Part shown: in pieces, positions 45,776 through 53,721 of the stretch
How positions within the stretch are numbered: position 1 is the first letter of the stretch
Layout of the letters: every line of letters starts with the position of its first letter
Source: RPQJ01 sp963700045
Lineage (GTDB): Bacteria; Pseudomonadota; Gammaproteobacteria; Steroidobacterales; Steroidobacteraceae
Assembly (NCBI GenBank): GCA_963700045.1
Contig: CAVOWK010000032.1
Location: forward strand, 262,305 to 326,304
Direction of reading: 5' to 3'
DNA: 64,000 bases
Notes under the pieces: model-generated
Database searches by the model: none
What the model was told of the DNA's origin: nothing
What the model saw: only the letters and a program-made list of their open reading frames with translations
Position numbers and translations under genes: made by a program

Positions 45776-47053
45776 ATGTCGCGGACCAGCAAGCGCACGC
45801 CAAAAATCCTCGTCGTCGACGACGATCCTGGACTGCTGCGCCTGCTCACGATCCGGCTGCGCTCGCAGAAATACGAAGTCGAGCCCGCCGAGAATGCCGC
45901 CAAGGCGCTCTCCGTCATCGCACGTTTCCGTCCCGATCTCGTCATCACCGACCTGCGCATGGCCGAAATGGACGGGATCGCACTGCTGCGTGAACTGCAG
46001 CGTCGCTGGCCCGGCCTCAACGTCATCATGCTCACCGCGCACGGCACCATCCCGGATGCGGTGAAGGCCACCCAGTCGGGCGCCTTTGCGTTCCTGACCA
46101 AGCCGGTAGAGAAGGAACAACTGCTCGAGGAAGTGCGGCGCGCGCTCAAGACATCGGGTTTCGCGGACGCGGCAGAGGAATGGCGGACGGAGTTCGCCAC
46201 CCGCAGCCCCCTGGTCGAGGACCGGCTGGCAAAGGCCCACCTGGTCGCGGGGACGGATTCGTCGGTCCTGATCACGGGCGAGCCCGGCACCGGCAAGGAA
46301 CTGCTGGCCCGGGCGATCCATCGGGCCAGCGGTCGCCGCGAGGGAGCCTTCGTATCCGTTGACTGCAGTTCCCTGGACGGTGGCGCAGAGCACCTGGCGG
46401 CCTGTGAGCAGGAACTGGCTCGAGCCGCACAGGAAGCCACGGGCGGGACGATCTTCCTGCGCAGCGTCGACGACCTCGCCCTGAGCCTCCAGACGCGCCT
46501 CGCGAGCCTGCTGCGCGGTCCGCGGGATGTGAGGGTGCTGGCGACCAGCGATCGCCGTCCCGAGGAACTCGCGGCCGATGGGCGTTACTCCACCGAATTG
46601 CTGGAAAGGGTGAGTGCCGTCCATATCGACCTGCCGCCACTCAGCCGGCGCCGGGAGGACGTGCCACTGCTGGCTGCGCAGTGCCTCGAAGATCTGGCGG
46701 CCGAAACCGGGCAGACCAAGCGCACGCTGTCGCCGGAAGCCATGGAAGCCCTGGCGAGCGCCAAGTGGCCGGGCAATGTCCGTCAGCTGCGCATGGTCGT
46801 ACGCCAGGTCGCGTCGCTGGGTGCCGGTCCGGTAATCACGGTCGAACAGGTGCAGGAGGCACAGGGACAGGCCACGCAACTGCCGAGCTTCGACCAGGCT
46901 CGTGATGAGTTCACACGGAACTATCTCGTGCAACTCCTTCAAATTACTCAAGGAAACGTCAGTCAGGCGGCACGGATGGCGAAGCGGAATCGCACCGACT
47001 TCTACAAGCTGCTGACGAAGCACGATCTGAAACCGGAAGAGTTCAAGGACTGA
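45776..47053 (+). CDS. glrR: GlrR/QseF-like response regulator with degenerate AAA+ domain
   Basis: A 425-residue orthologue of GlrR: receiver domain (VVDDD, phospho-acceptor in VITDLRM, LTAHG, TKPVEKE), AAA+ domain (about 140-365) and FIS helix-turn-helix (QITQGNVSQAARMAKRNRTDFYKLL). Walker A GEPGTGKE is present. The sigma-54-contacting GAFTGA loop is missing: the stretch between FVSVDCSSL and the Walker B strand is short and Ala/Glu-rich. Walker B reads TIFLRSVDD, so the usual Asp-Glu is lost. It probably cannot activate sigma-54 promoters and may act as a repressor or through sigma-70. Start at 45776 (ATG). Confidence 0.88.
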   Translation: MSRTSKRTPKILVVDDDPGLLRLLTIRLRSQKYEVEPAENAAKALSVIARFRPDLVITDLRMAEMDGIALLRELQRRWPGLNVIMLTAHGTIPDAVKATQSGAFAFLTKPVEKEQLLEEVRRALKTSGFADAAEEWRTEFATRSPLVEDRLAKAHLVAGTDSSVLITGEPGTGKELLARAIHRASGRREGAFVSVDCSSLDGGAEHLAACEQELARAAQEATGGTIFLRSVDDLALSLQTRLASLLRGPRDVRVLATSDRRPEELAADGRYSTELLERVSAVHIDLPPLSRRREDVPLLAAQCLEDLAAETGQTKRTLSPEAMEALASAKWPGNVRQLRMVVRQVASLGAGPVITVEQVQEAQGQATQLPSFDQARDEFTRNYLVQLLQITQGNVSQAARMAKRNRTDFYKLLTKHDLKPEEFKD

Positions 47054-47264
47054 ATTCCAGCCTCTCCCGCGCGCAGGGGAGCCTTGAATGAATGGCAGGG
47101 GCTGGCCGGTGCCCGGCCCGTGACGCCATTTGGCGACATTCTTGCGGCCCTTTTGTCACTGCCGTTGACCATAATCCGGGGAGCCGAGAACGGCGACCGG
47201 TTTCCCAACCGCGTCCCGCGCAGAGACCTTCCAGAACCCTGCACGGCATCACGTAGCGAACCCA

Positions 47265-48053
47265 ATGACCGCCCTGCAGCGGCGGTCGGCGCTCGCCCGC
47301 CGTTTCACGCAAGCACACTGCCGAGGTTTCGATTTGTCGATCAGCAGCCTGACCAAGGCGGCCGGGCACCCCGCTCGTTTTGCCGTCGCCTGCCTCGTTT
47401 GTTGTACCAGCATCACGCAGACCGGCTGCGGCGGCGGATCGCATTCCGCCTCTGCGACAGACCGCGTCGAGACCACCCTGCCCCCTTCCGGCACTGGCGC
47501 CAACGACGCCCCGGTCATCAGCGGCAAGCCGCATCCGACCGCCGTCGTGAACGTTCCCTATTCCTTCCGACCGGATGTGCACGATCCGGACGGCGACGTA
47601 CTCGTATTCCAGGTCGCCCGGAAGCCCGCGTGGGCCACCTTCGATCCCGCGACGGGTGAATTGTCTGGAACACCGCCTGCCGGCACCACCGGCACGTACG
47701 CCGACATTGCCATCGTCGTCAGTGACGGCGAACTGCAAACCGCACTGCCGCCATTCTCGATCGAAGTGACGACATCATCCGCGACCGGGTCGACGTCGTC
47801 TGCATCGCTGTCCTGGTCCGCACCGACAGAGAACGAGGACGGCTCGCCACTCACCGACCTGGCCGGCTATCGCATCTACTACGGCACGTCGCCCAGCGAC
47901 CTGAGCCAACGGGTCGATGTCGGCAACCCGGCGACGACCAGCACGGTGGTCCAGAACCTGACGCCGGGAACATGGTTTTTCGCGATCAGCGCATACACGC
48001 AGACGGGCGTGGAAAGTTCCCGCAGTCAGGTCGCCTCGAAGGTCATCGGCTGA
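47265..48053 (+). CDS. Putative-Ig plus fibronectin-III-like surface protein 1
   Basis: A 262-residue exported protein. Its hydrophobic segment ends near QTGCGGG, a possible lipobox. A putative-Ig (He_PIG) module (about 80-165; DPDGDVLVFQVARKPAWATFDPATG across residues near 108-132) is followed by a fibronectin-III-like module (about 175-262) ending TWFFAISAYTQTGVESS. It is closely related to the proteins at 48352-49074 and 49281-50189. Unlike them it has no riboswitch upstream. Function is unknown, perhaps adhesion or carbohydrate binding. Start uncertain: no good ribosome site before 47265. Confidence 0.8.
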   Translation: MTALQRRSALARRFTQAHCRGFDLSISSLTKAAGHPARFAVACLVCCTSITQTGCGGGSHSASATDRVETTLPPSGTGANDAPVISGKPHPTAVVNVPYSFRPDVHDPDGDVLVFQVARKPAWATFDPATGELSGTPPAGTTGTYADIAIVVSDGELQTALPPFSIEVTTSSATGSTSSASLSWSAPTENEDGSPLTDLAGYRIYYGTSPSDLSQRVDVGNPATTSTVVQNLTPGTWFFAISAYTQTGVESSRSQVASKVIG

Positions 48054-48149
48054 CCGCAGCGGCACGGCGTTTCGAAACGCGAACCACTGCACGTTTCGGA
48101 ACTCTACCGTTGCGGCGCGGGCGTACCGGGACGACACTCGCCCTTGGTT

Positions 48150-48233
48150 AGTAAACGGCAAACCCGTCGCGAGACGGGGACGCAAAGCCTCCGGTCCACG
48201 GCTGCAAAGCACAGGGATAGCGGGGTTGCCAGC
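48150..48233 (+). ncRNA. Cyclic-di-GMP-I (GEMM) riboswitch, copy 1
   Basis: The core matches the Vibrio Vc2 aptamer: GGCAAACC, a hairpin CCCGTC-GCGA-GACGGG with a GNRA tetraloop, GGGACGCAAAGCCTCCGG, then a second stem and AGCGGGGTTGCC. The GNRA loop and its receptor, and the conserved GACGCAAAGCC, bind cyclic-di-GMP. The start codon of the downstream surface lipoprotein is 119 bp away. A 5-bp stem, CCACC/GGTGG (48324-48342), could hide its ribosome-binding site. Confidence 0.93.
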
Positions 48234-48351
48234 CAGGCGACGGACGTCGCGCGCGGAACACCGCGCGGACATGCGAGTCGCCGCTGCCAGCCCAACCGCA
48301 TTCCCACCGCTCCATCCGTCGGGCCACCAAACTGCTCGGTGGAGTTGTGGA

Positions 48352-49074
48352 ATGACGATGATCAATGCCAGGACACGCGCGCTCGCACTCTCGTTCCTGA
48401 TCTCTGTTTCGCTGACGGCATGCCTGGGCGGTGGCGGTAAGTCCAGTACCTCCACCACGACCCCGCCAGTGGCCAGCCCCGCTCCGGTGCCCACTCCGCC
48501 GACGCCCACTCCGCCGCCGACTACTCCGCAGAACCAGCCGCCGGAGATTTCCGGCACGCCGCTGACTTCGGCCAAGACCAATCAGCCTTACGCTTTCCAG
48601 CCGACCGCCAGCGACCCGGACGGTGACAAGGTCACGTTCAATATCAATAACAAGCCTGCCTGGGCGACGTTCGATACGACGACCGGCAGGCTCGCGGGTA
48701 CGCCGTCCAGTTCGTCGACCGGGAAGTTCAGCAACATCACGATCGTCGCCTCCGACGGCACGAACAGCGATCAACTCGGGCCGTTCGAGATCACCGTCGC
48801 ATCGACGGCCACGACTGGCTCGGCGACACTGAGCTGGCAGCCGCCGACCGAGAACGCCGACGGGTCGCCGCTCACCAATCTGGCGGGATTCGTGATCCGC
48901 TATGGCAAGCGGTCCGACGCCCTCACGACGGAACTGAAAATCGGCAATCCCGGCATCACGACGGCGATGATCGAAGGTCTCGCGCCGGCCACGTGGTATT
49001 TCACCGTCAGCGCCTTCACATCGACAGGCGTAGAGAGCGCTCCGTCGGCCGTGGGATCGAAGACCGTCACGTGA
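48352..49074 (+). CDS. Putative-Ig plus fibronectin-III-like lipoprotein 2, riboswitch-controlled
   Basis: A 240-residue lipoprotein: lipobox SLTAC (Cys 24), Ser/Thr and Pro-rich linker (about 28-65), putative-Ig module (about 66-150; DPDGDKVTFNINNKPAWATF near 90) and fibronectin-III-like module (about 155-240) ending TWYFTVSAFTSTGVES. The start at 48352 has GGTGGAG 9 bp upstream. A cyclic-di-GMP riboswitch controls it. It is convergent with paralogue 3. Confidence 0.9.
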   Translation: MTMINARTRALALSFLISVSLTACLGGGGKSSTSTTTPPVASPAPVPTPPTPTPPPTTPQNQPPEISGTPLTSAKTNQPYAFQPTASDPDGDKVTFNINNKPAWATFDTTTGRLAGTPSSSSTGKFSNITIVASDGTNSDQLGPFEITVASTATTGSATLSWQPPTENADGSPLTNLAGFVIRYGKRSDALTTELKIGNPGITTAMIEGLAPATWYFTVSAFTSTGVESAPSAVGSKTVT

Positions 49075-49280
49075 GGCGGCCCGCCGCGGCACGGGCCTGC
49101 CGGCGTCGAACCTGCAGTGTACGTTTTCGAACTGGCGCTGGACGAGCGCTGCTCGCTCGCCCCGCGATCCTGGCCTCGCGGCGCAGACGCGATGCCGCTA
49201 TCGGCTCAATCTGACGGGGTCCATCCTGTCGCTCAGATCCCTGGGTGAAGTCCGCAGCCGCCCGCGTTGCGACCGCCGGG

Positions 49281-50189
49281 TTACAGGATGGTCTTCTGCA
49301 CGACGTTCGACAGGTTGCTTTCGACGTTGGCGAGGGTGTACGCATTGACGGCGAAATACCACGTTCCCGCCGTCAGGCTCTCGATCATCGCTGACGTGAT
49401 GCCCGGATTCGCAATGGTGACGATCTGGTCGAGGTTGTCGGCAGCCGTGCCATAGCGGATCTTGAAGCCCGCAAGGTCCTGCAGCGGCAGGCCATCGACG
49501 TACTCGGTTGGCGGTTGCCAGGACAGCGTGGCGGCTCCGACTGTCGCGGGATCGCTGACCGTAATCGAGAACGGCGGCAGCGAGGTGGTGTTCGTGCCAT
49601 CGGTCACGCGTACCGTCACGTTCGAATAGGTGCCGACGTCGGTTGCAGCCGGCGTGCCACGCAATCGTCCGGTGATCGTGTCGAACGTCGCCCACACCGG
49701 CTTGTTGAGCACCGAGAACGTCAGGACTGCGCCTTCGGGGTCCGCCGCCGTCGGCCGGAAAAAATAGACGCTGGCTGCCGTTGCGGACTCCGGTGGTGAG
49801 CCCGAGATCGTGGGTGCCGCATTGACGCTGGTCGCCGCGCGGACAGTAATCGTGAAGCTCGCCAGGGTCCTCGTCAGTCGGCCATCCGAGACCGCGATCG
49901 CGATGGGGCGGGACTTCCCGACATCCCCTGCCCCCGGCCGGCCGTAGAGCTGGCCGGTGCGCCTGTTGAAACCTGCCCAGCGCGGCAAGCCACCCACGCC
50001 GAAGGTGAGCTTGTCGTCGTTGGCATCGCTCGCCGTCGGTGTGAACGAATAATAGCGGCCGGCGGTGACGGCCGCGCGCGGCGACCCGGCAATCGTCGGC
50101 GCGACGTTGCCTGCGTACGCAGCGCTGACGCAAGTCATGCTGCCGAGACCAGGGATGAAGCTAAGGAGCAGCATTCGTTTCGACAGCAT
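49281..50189 (-). CDS. Two putative-Ig modules plus fibronectin-III-like module, protein 3, riboswitch-controlled
   Basis: A 302-residue secreted protein with a signal peptide (to about AYAG, residue 27), two putative-Ig modules (about 30-120 and 125-215; YYSFTPTASDANDDKLTF and YFFRPTAADPEGAVLTF) and a fibronectin-III-like module ending TWYFAVNAYTLANVES. The extra Ig module distinguishes it from its two paralogues, and there is no lipobox. The ATG at 50189 has AGGAG 8 bp upstream; a TTG two codons earlier is also open. A cyclic-di-GMP riboswitch lies about 120 bp upstream. Confidence 0.9.
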   Translation of the reverse strand: MLSKRMLLLSFIPGLGSMTCVSAAYAGNVAPTIAGSPRAAVTAGRYYSFTPTASDANDDKLTFGVGGLPRWAGFNRRTGQLYGRPGAGDVGKSRPIAIAVSDGRLTRTLASFTITVRAATSVNAAPTISGSPPESATAASVYFFRPTAADPEGAVLTFSVLNKPVWATFDTITGRLRGTPAATDVGTYSNVTVRVTDGTNTTSLPPFSITVSDPATVGAATLSWQPPTEYVDGLPLQDLAGFKIRYGTAADNLDQIVTIANPGITSAMIESLTAGTWYFAVNAYTLANVESNLSNVVQKTIL

Positions 50190-50310
50190 CGCCAACTCTC
50201 CTCACACGGGATGCCTTCGGGCCCCGGGCGGAGAACCTGGCGCAGCTGGTCGCTGAACGATTCGCGATCGCGCGTTGCGGCAGAGGAAAGCCGCGCGCAA
50301 CCCCGTGAAG

Positions 50311-50395
50311 GTTCCGGCAACCCCGCTGTCCCAGGCACTGGCCGTGGACCGGAGGCTTTGCGTCCCCGCCTTGCGACGGGTTTGCCCTTGAACGA
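50311..50395 (-). ncRNA. Cyclic-di-GMP-I (GEMM) riboswitch, copy 2
   Basis: On the minus strand: GGGCAAACC, hairpin CCCGTC-GCAA-GGCGGG with a GNRA tetraloop, GGGACGCAAAGCCTCCGG and AGCGGGGTTGCCGG. It matches copy 1 in core sequence and order but differs in stems, so it is a diverged paralogue. The leader continues about 120 nt to the start at 50189; TTCTCC in it can pair with the GGAGAG around the ribosome-binding site. Confidence 0.93.
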
Positions 50396-50554
50396 AAACA
50401 GTTGGGGAGTCTTCTACGCGGTGTCGCCGCAGTAAAGCTCGCGATCGTTGATTTGCGTCATACGCAGCAGAACAAGACTGACGACTGGAATGGCTGCGAG
50501 CTTTGCGAAGTGCGTCACGGCGAAGCCACCCCGGCTTGGTGGCGCGCGGAGAAT
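50396..50554. other. Spacer between riboswitch 2 and tRNA-Glu
   Basis: No gene. AAAGCTCGC near 50435 and GCGAGCTTT near 50496 form an inverted repeat, and GCCACC/GGTGGC near 50525-50543 could end tRNA transcription. The riboswitch promoter must lie here; I see no clear consensus. Confidence 0.5.
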
Positions 50555-50630
50555 TGGCGTCCCCACGGGGATTCGAACCCCGGTCGCGACCGTGAAAGGG
50601 TCGTGTCCTAGGCCTCTAGACGATGGGGAC
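50555..50630 (-). tRNA. gltT: tRNA-Glu (anticodon UUC), CCA encoded
   Basis: 76 nt including encoded CCA. Acceptor GTCCCC pairs with GGGGAC, the T arm contains GGTTCGAATCC, and the anticodon loop reads CTTTCAC with TTC at the anticodon. It lies in tandem with tRNA-Ala, just downstream of gltX, the enzyme that charges it. Confidence 0.95.
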
Positions 50631-50634
50631 GTCG

Positions 50635-50710
50635 TGGTGGAGCCAGACGGGATCGAACCGTCGACCTCCTGCATGCCATGCAGGCGCTCTCCCAGCTGAG
50701 CTATGGCCCC
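50635..50710 (-). tRNA. tRNA-Ala (anticodon GGC), CCA encoded
   Basis: 76 nt including CCA. Acceptor GGGGCCA / TGGCTCC with the diagnostic G3-U70-like pair region, D arm TAGCTCAGCTGGGAGAGC, anticodon stem CCTGC/GCAGG with loop ATGGCAT. Four bases separate it from tRNA-Glu, so both are cut from one transcript. Confidence 0.94.
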
Positions 50711-50775
50711 ACGAGGGCCGCGAATTGTCCAAGTTGCCGTCAGGCTTGTCAAATGGACTTTGCCAGCGGCCCCCG

Positions 50776-52173
50776 TTACGCGGCGCAGGCAGCGATGGCC
50801 CGGTCGATGCGATGCAGCGTGGTGTCACGGCCCAGGATCTCGAGAGTGACGTCGATCGGAGGGGACACCGAACCGCCCGACACCGCGACCCGGATCGGCT
50901 GCGCGACCTTACCCAGACCCGCTCCGCTCTCCGCCGCAACGGCCTGGACGATCGCGTGCAGCTTCGACGCTTGCCAGTCGTCCAGCGCAGCCATGCGATC
51001 GCGCACGGATTGCAGCAGCGGCGCTGCCTCGGCGGTCAGGTTCTTCTTCGCGGCTTTCTCGTCGTAAGTCGTGACGTCGCGGAAAAAGAACAGGCTGTTC
51101 TGCGCCATCTCCTTCAGCGTCCTGGCACGCTCCTGCTGCGCCTTGGCCACGGCAGCGAGTTTCGCCAGGTCCGCAGTCTCGATGCCGAGCGCAGCCAGCT
51201 GCGGCTGCAGGTACTGCGCCAGACGCTCGGGCGTCGCGCGCATGATGTGCTGCTGGTTCGTCCACAGCATCTTGTCCACGTTGAGCGCCGAAGCGCCCTT
51301 GTTGACGTCGTTGATGTCGAACAGGCGCGTCATCTCCTCCAGCGAGAAGATCTCCTGGTCGCCGTGCGACCAACCGAGGCGACCGAGGTAATTCAGCAGG
51401 CCTTCCGGCAGGAAGCCATCGTCGCGGTACTGCAGTGCGCTGACCGCCCCGTGACGCTTGGAGAGCTTGGCGCCGTCCGGGCCCAGGATCATCGGCACGT
51501 GCGCGTACAGCGGCGGCTCGACGCCGAGCGCGCGCAGCATGTTGATCTGGCGCGGCGTGTTGTTGATGTGGTCGTCGCCACGAATGACGTGGGTGACCCG
51601 CATGTCGTAATCGTCGACGACGACGCAGAAGTTGTACGTCGGCGTGCCATCCGAGCGCGCGATGATCAGGTCGTCGAGTTCGCCGCTGTCGAACGTGATC
51701 GGTCCATGCACCACGTCGTTGACCACGACGGACCCCGCATCGGGATTGCGGAAGCGCACCACCGGATTGACGCCCGGCACCGCTTCCCTGCGCTGACGGC
51801 AGCGACCGTCGTATCGTGGCTTTTCCTTGCGCGCGGTCTGCCCGGCGCGCATCTCGTCGAGTTCTTCCTTCGAGCAATAGCAGTGATACGCCTTGCCCTC
51901 GCGCAGGAACTGCTGGATGACCTCGCCGTACCGGTCCATCCGCTGCGTCTGGTAGAACGGGCCTTCGTCGTGATCGAGGCCCAGCCACTGCATGCCCTCG
52001 AGGATCGCCTTCACCGCCTCGGGAGTCGAGCGCTCGCGATCGGTGTCCTCGATCCGCAGGATGAACTTGCCGCCGTGCCGCCGCGCGTACAGCCAGCAGA
52101 ACAGGGCCGTGCGAACCCCGCCGATGTGCAGCATTCCGGTCGGGCTGGGGGCGAAGCGGGTACGGACGGTCAT
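50776..52173 (-). CDS. gltX: Glutamyl-tRNA synthetase
   Basis: A 465-residue class I synthetase. The HIGH-type motif is APSPTGMLHIGG and the KMSKS-type motif is AKLSKRHG; RIEDTDRERS and GDDHINNTPRQ are conserved in the family. A CYC and C-type zinc pattern (YHCYCSKEE and RYDGRCR) is present in the catalytic insert. It lies upstream of tRNA-Ala and tRNA-Glu on the same strand and downstream of tRNA-Val. Confidence 0.97.
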   Translation of the reverse strand: MTVRTRFAPSPTGMLHIGGVRTALFCWLYARRHGGKFILRIEDTDRERSTPEAVKAILEGMQWLGLDHDEGPFYQTQRMDRYGEVIQQFLREGKAYHCYCSKEELDEMRAGQTARKEKPRYDGRCRQRREAVPGVNPVVRFRNPDAGSVVVNDVVHGPITFDSGELDDLIIARSDGTPTYNFCVVVDDYDMRVTHVIRGDDHINNTPRQINMLRALGVEPPLYAHVPMILGPDGAKLSKRHGAVSALQYRDDGFLPEGLLNYLGRLGWSHGDQEIFSLEEMTRLFDINDVNKGASALNVDKMLWTNQQHIMRATPERLAQYLQPQLAALGIETADLAKLAAVAKAQQERARTLKEMAQNSLFFFRDVTTYDEKAAKKNLTAEAAPLLQSVRDRMAALDDWQASKLHAIVQAVAAESGAGLGKVAQPIRVAVSGGSVSPPIDVTLEILGRDTTLHRIDRAIAACAA

Positions 52174-52225
52174 GTGATGGGTTCCGAAAATGATTACGCC
52201 GGCTGCTGGAGCCGGCGTAGGTGTC

Positions 52226-52300
52226 TGGTGGGCGGTACTGGGATTGAACCAGTGACCCCTGCCGTGTGAAAGCAGTGCTCTACCGCTGAGCTAACCGCCC
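52226..52300 (-). tRNA. tRNA-Val (anticodon CAC), CCA encoded
   Basis: 75 nt with CCA. Acceptor GGGCGGT / ACCGCCC, D arm TAGCTCAGCGGTAGAGC, anticodon stem CTGCT/GGCAG with loop TTCACAC. It lies 52 bp upstream of gltX. Confidence 0.93.
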
Positions 52301-52356
52301 GATAGAAGGCCGCGTAGTTTAGGGGGCCTGATCGGGAGGGTCAAATCCGTCCCCGA

Positions 52357-53721
52357 TCAGCCCGGTTCGCCACCCACCAACGCGAGCAACTCCGCCGTCT
52401 TGTCGCGCATCAGCGCTTCGTTGCCACGGCTCTCGACGTTGAGGCGAATCAGCGGCTCTGTGTTCGACGACCGCAGGTTGAAGCGCCACTGGTCGAACTC
52501 GACGCTGACGCCGTCGGTGTGGTCGAGGGCCTTCGCCATCGGGCCGTACTTCGCGAGCACCTCGGCAATGGTCTTCTTCGCATCGGGCACCCGGCGATTG
52601 ATCTCACCGCTTGCCGGGAACATCCGGATGCGCTCACCGACGAGTTCCGACAGAGGCTTGCCGCTGACGCACATCAACTGTGTCACGAGCAGCCACGGAA
52701 TCATGCCGCTGTCGCAGTACGCGAAGTCACGGAAGTAGTGGTGTGCGCTCATCTCGCCGCCGTACACGCCGTCCACGTCGCGCATCGTAGCCTTGATGAA
52801 CGCGTGGCCCGACTTCGACTGCACGGCCTCGCCGCCCATGCGTTGCACGATGTCGAGCGTGTTCCAGGTGAGACGCGGGTCGTGCACGATGCGGCCGCCC
52901 GGGTTGCGCTGCAGGAATGCGGCCGCCAGCAGGCCGACGATGTAATAGCCCTCGATGAACCCGCCCTTCTCGTCGAAGAGAAAGCAACGGTCGTAGTCGC
53001 CGTCCCAGGAGATGGCGCAATCGGCGCCGTGCCGTCGCAGCGCCTCGACCGGTGCCGCGTGGTTCTCGATGAGCATCGGGTTCGGCACGCCGTTGGGGAA
53101 CGTCCCGTCCGGTTCGTGATGCACCTTGATGAACTTGAATGGCAGGTATTGCTCGAGCTTGTCGATGATCAGGCCGGCACCGCCGTTGCCAGCGTGCACC
53201 ACGACCTTCAGCGGCTTGAGCTTCGAGCGATCGACGTACGTGAGCAGGTGCTCGATGTACTCCGGCATGATGTCGACGGCGAAGCGTTCGCCGACGCGCG
53301 ACGGTTTGGTGAATACACCCTGCTCGGCAATGCGCCGGATATCCTGCAGGCCATTGTCGCCGCTGATGGGCCGCGAGCCCTCGCGGACGAACTTCATGCC
53401 GTTGTAGTCCGGCGGATTGTGGCTCGCCGTGACCATGATGCCGCCGTCCATCGCGCGCGCGAACGTCGCGAAGTAGACGACTTCGGTACCGCAGAGGCCG
53501 ATGTCGTAGACGTCGACGCCGGAGTCGAGCAGGCCCTGCTCCAGCGCCTTGCCGAGCAGCTCGCTCGAGAGCCGGATGTCGCGACCGACGATGACGCGCT
53601 GCGGCTTGACGAACTCCGCGTAGGCGCGGCCGACACGATACGCGACGTCCTCGTTCAGTTCGTCCGGGATGCGACCGCGGAGGTCGTAGGCCTTGAAACC
53701 CTGGATCGTAATCGGATTCAC
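52357..53721 (-). CDS. manB: Phosphomannomutase/phosphoglucomutase
   Basis: A 454-residue alpha-D-phosphohexomutase. The phosphoserine loop is TASHNPPDYNG, the metal loop DGDYDRCFLFDE and the phosphate-binding C-terminal loop RSSNTEPLIRLNVE. It converts mannose-6-phosphate to mannose-1-phosphate (and often glucose phosphates). Its start overlaps the manC stop by 4 bp, forming ugd-manC-manB. Product feeds GDP-mannose synthesis by ManC. Confidence 0.95.
   Translation of the reverse strand: MNPITIQGFKAYDLRGRIPDELNEDVAYRVGRAYAEFVKPQRVIVGRDIRLSSELLGKALEQGLLDSGVDVYDIGLCGTEVVYFATFARAMDGGIMVTASHNPPDYNGMKFVREGSRPISGDNGLQDIRRIAEQGVFTKPSRVGERFAVDIMPEYIEHLLTYVDRSKLKPLKVVVHAGNGGAGLIIDKLEQYLPFKFIKVHHEPDGTFPNGVPNPMLIENHAAPVEALRRHGADCAISWDGDYDRCFLFDEKGGFIEGYYIVGLLAAAFLQRNPGGRIVHDPRLTWNTLDIVQRMGGEAVQSKSGHAFIKATMRDVDGVYGGEMSAHHYFRDFAYCDSGMIPWLLVTQLMCVSGKPLSELVGERIRMFPASGEINRRVPDAKKTIAEVLAKYGPMAKALDHTDGVSVEFDQWRFNLRSSNTEPLIRLNVESRGNEALMRDKTAELLALVGGEPG

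Noticed and set aside
47083..47264. A third GEMM riboswitch before surface protein 1
   Set aside because: Neither GGCAAACC nor GACGCAAAGCC occurs in this spacer.
48226..48351. Upstream in-frame extension of surface protein 2
   Set aside because: It would begin inside the riboswitch and place the signal sequence in mid-protein; the ATG at 48352 has a good ribosome site.
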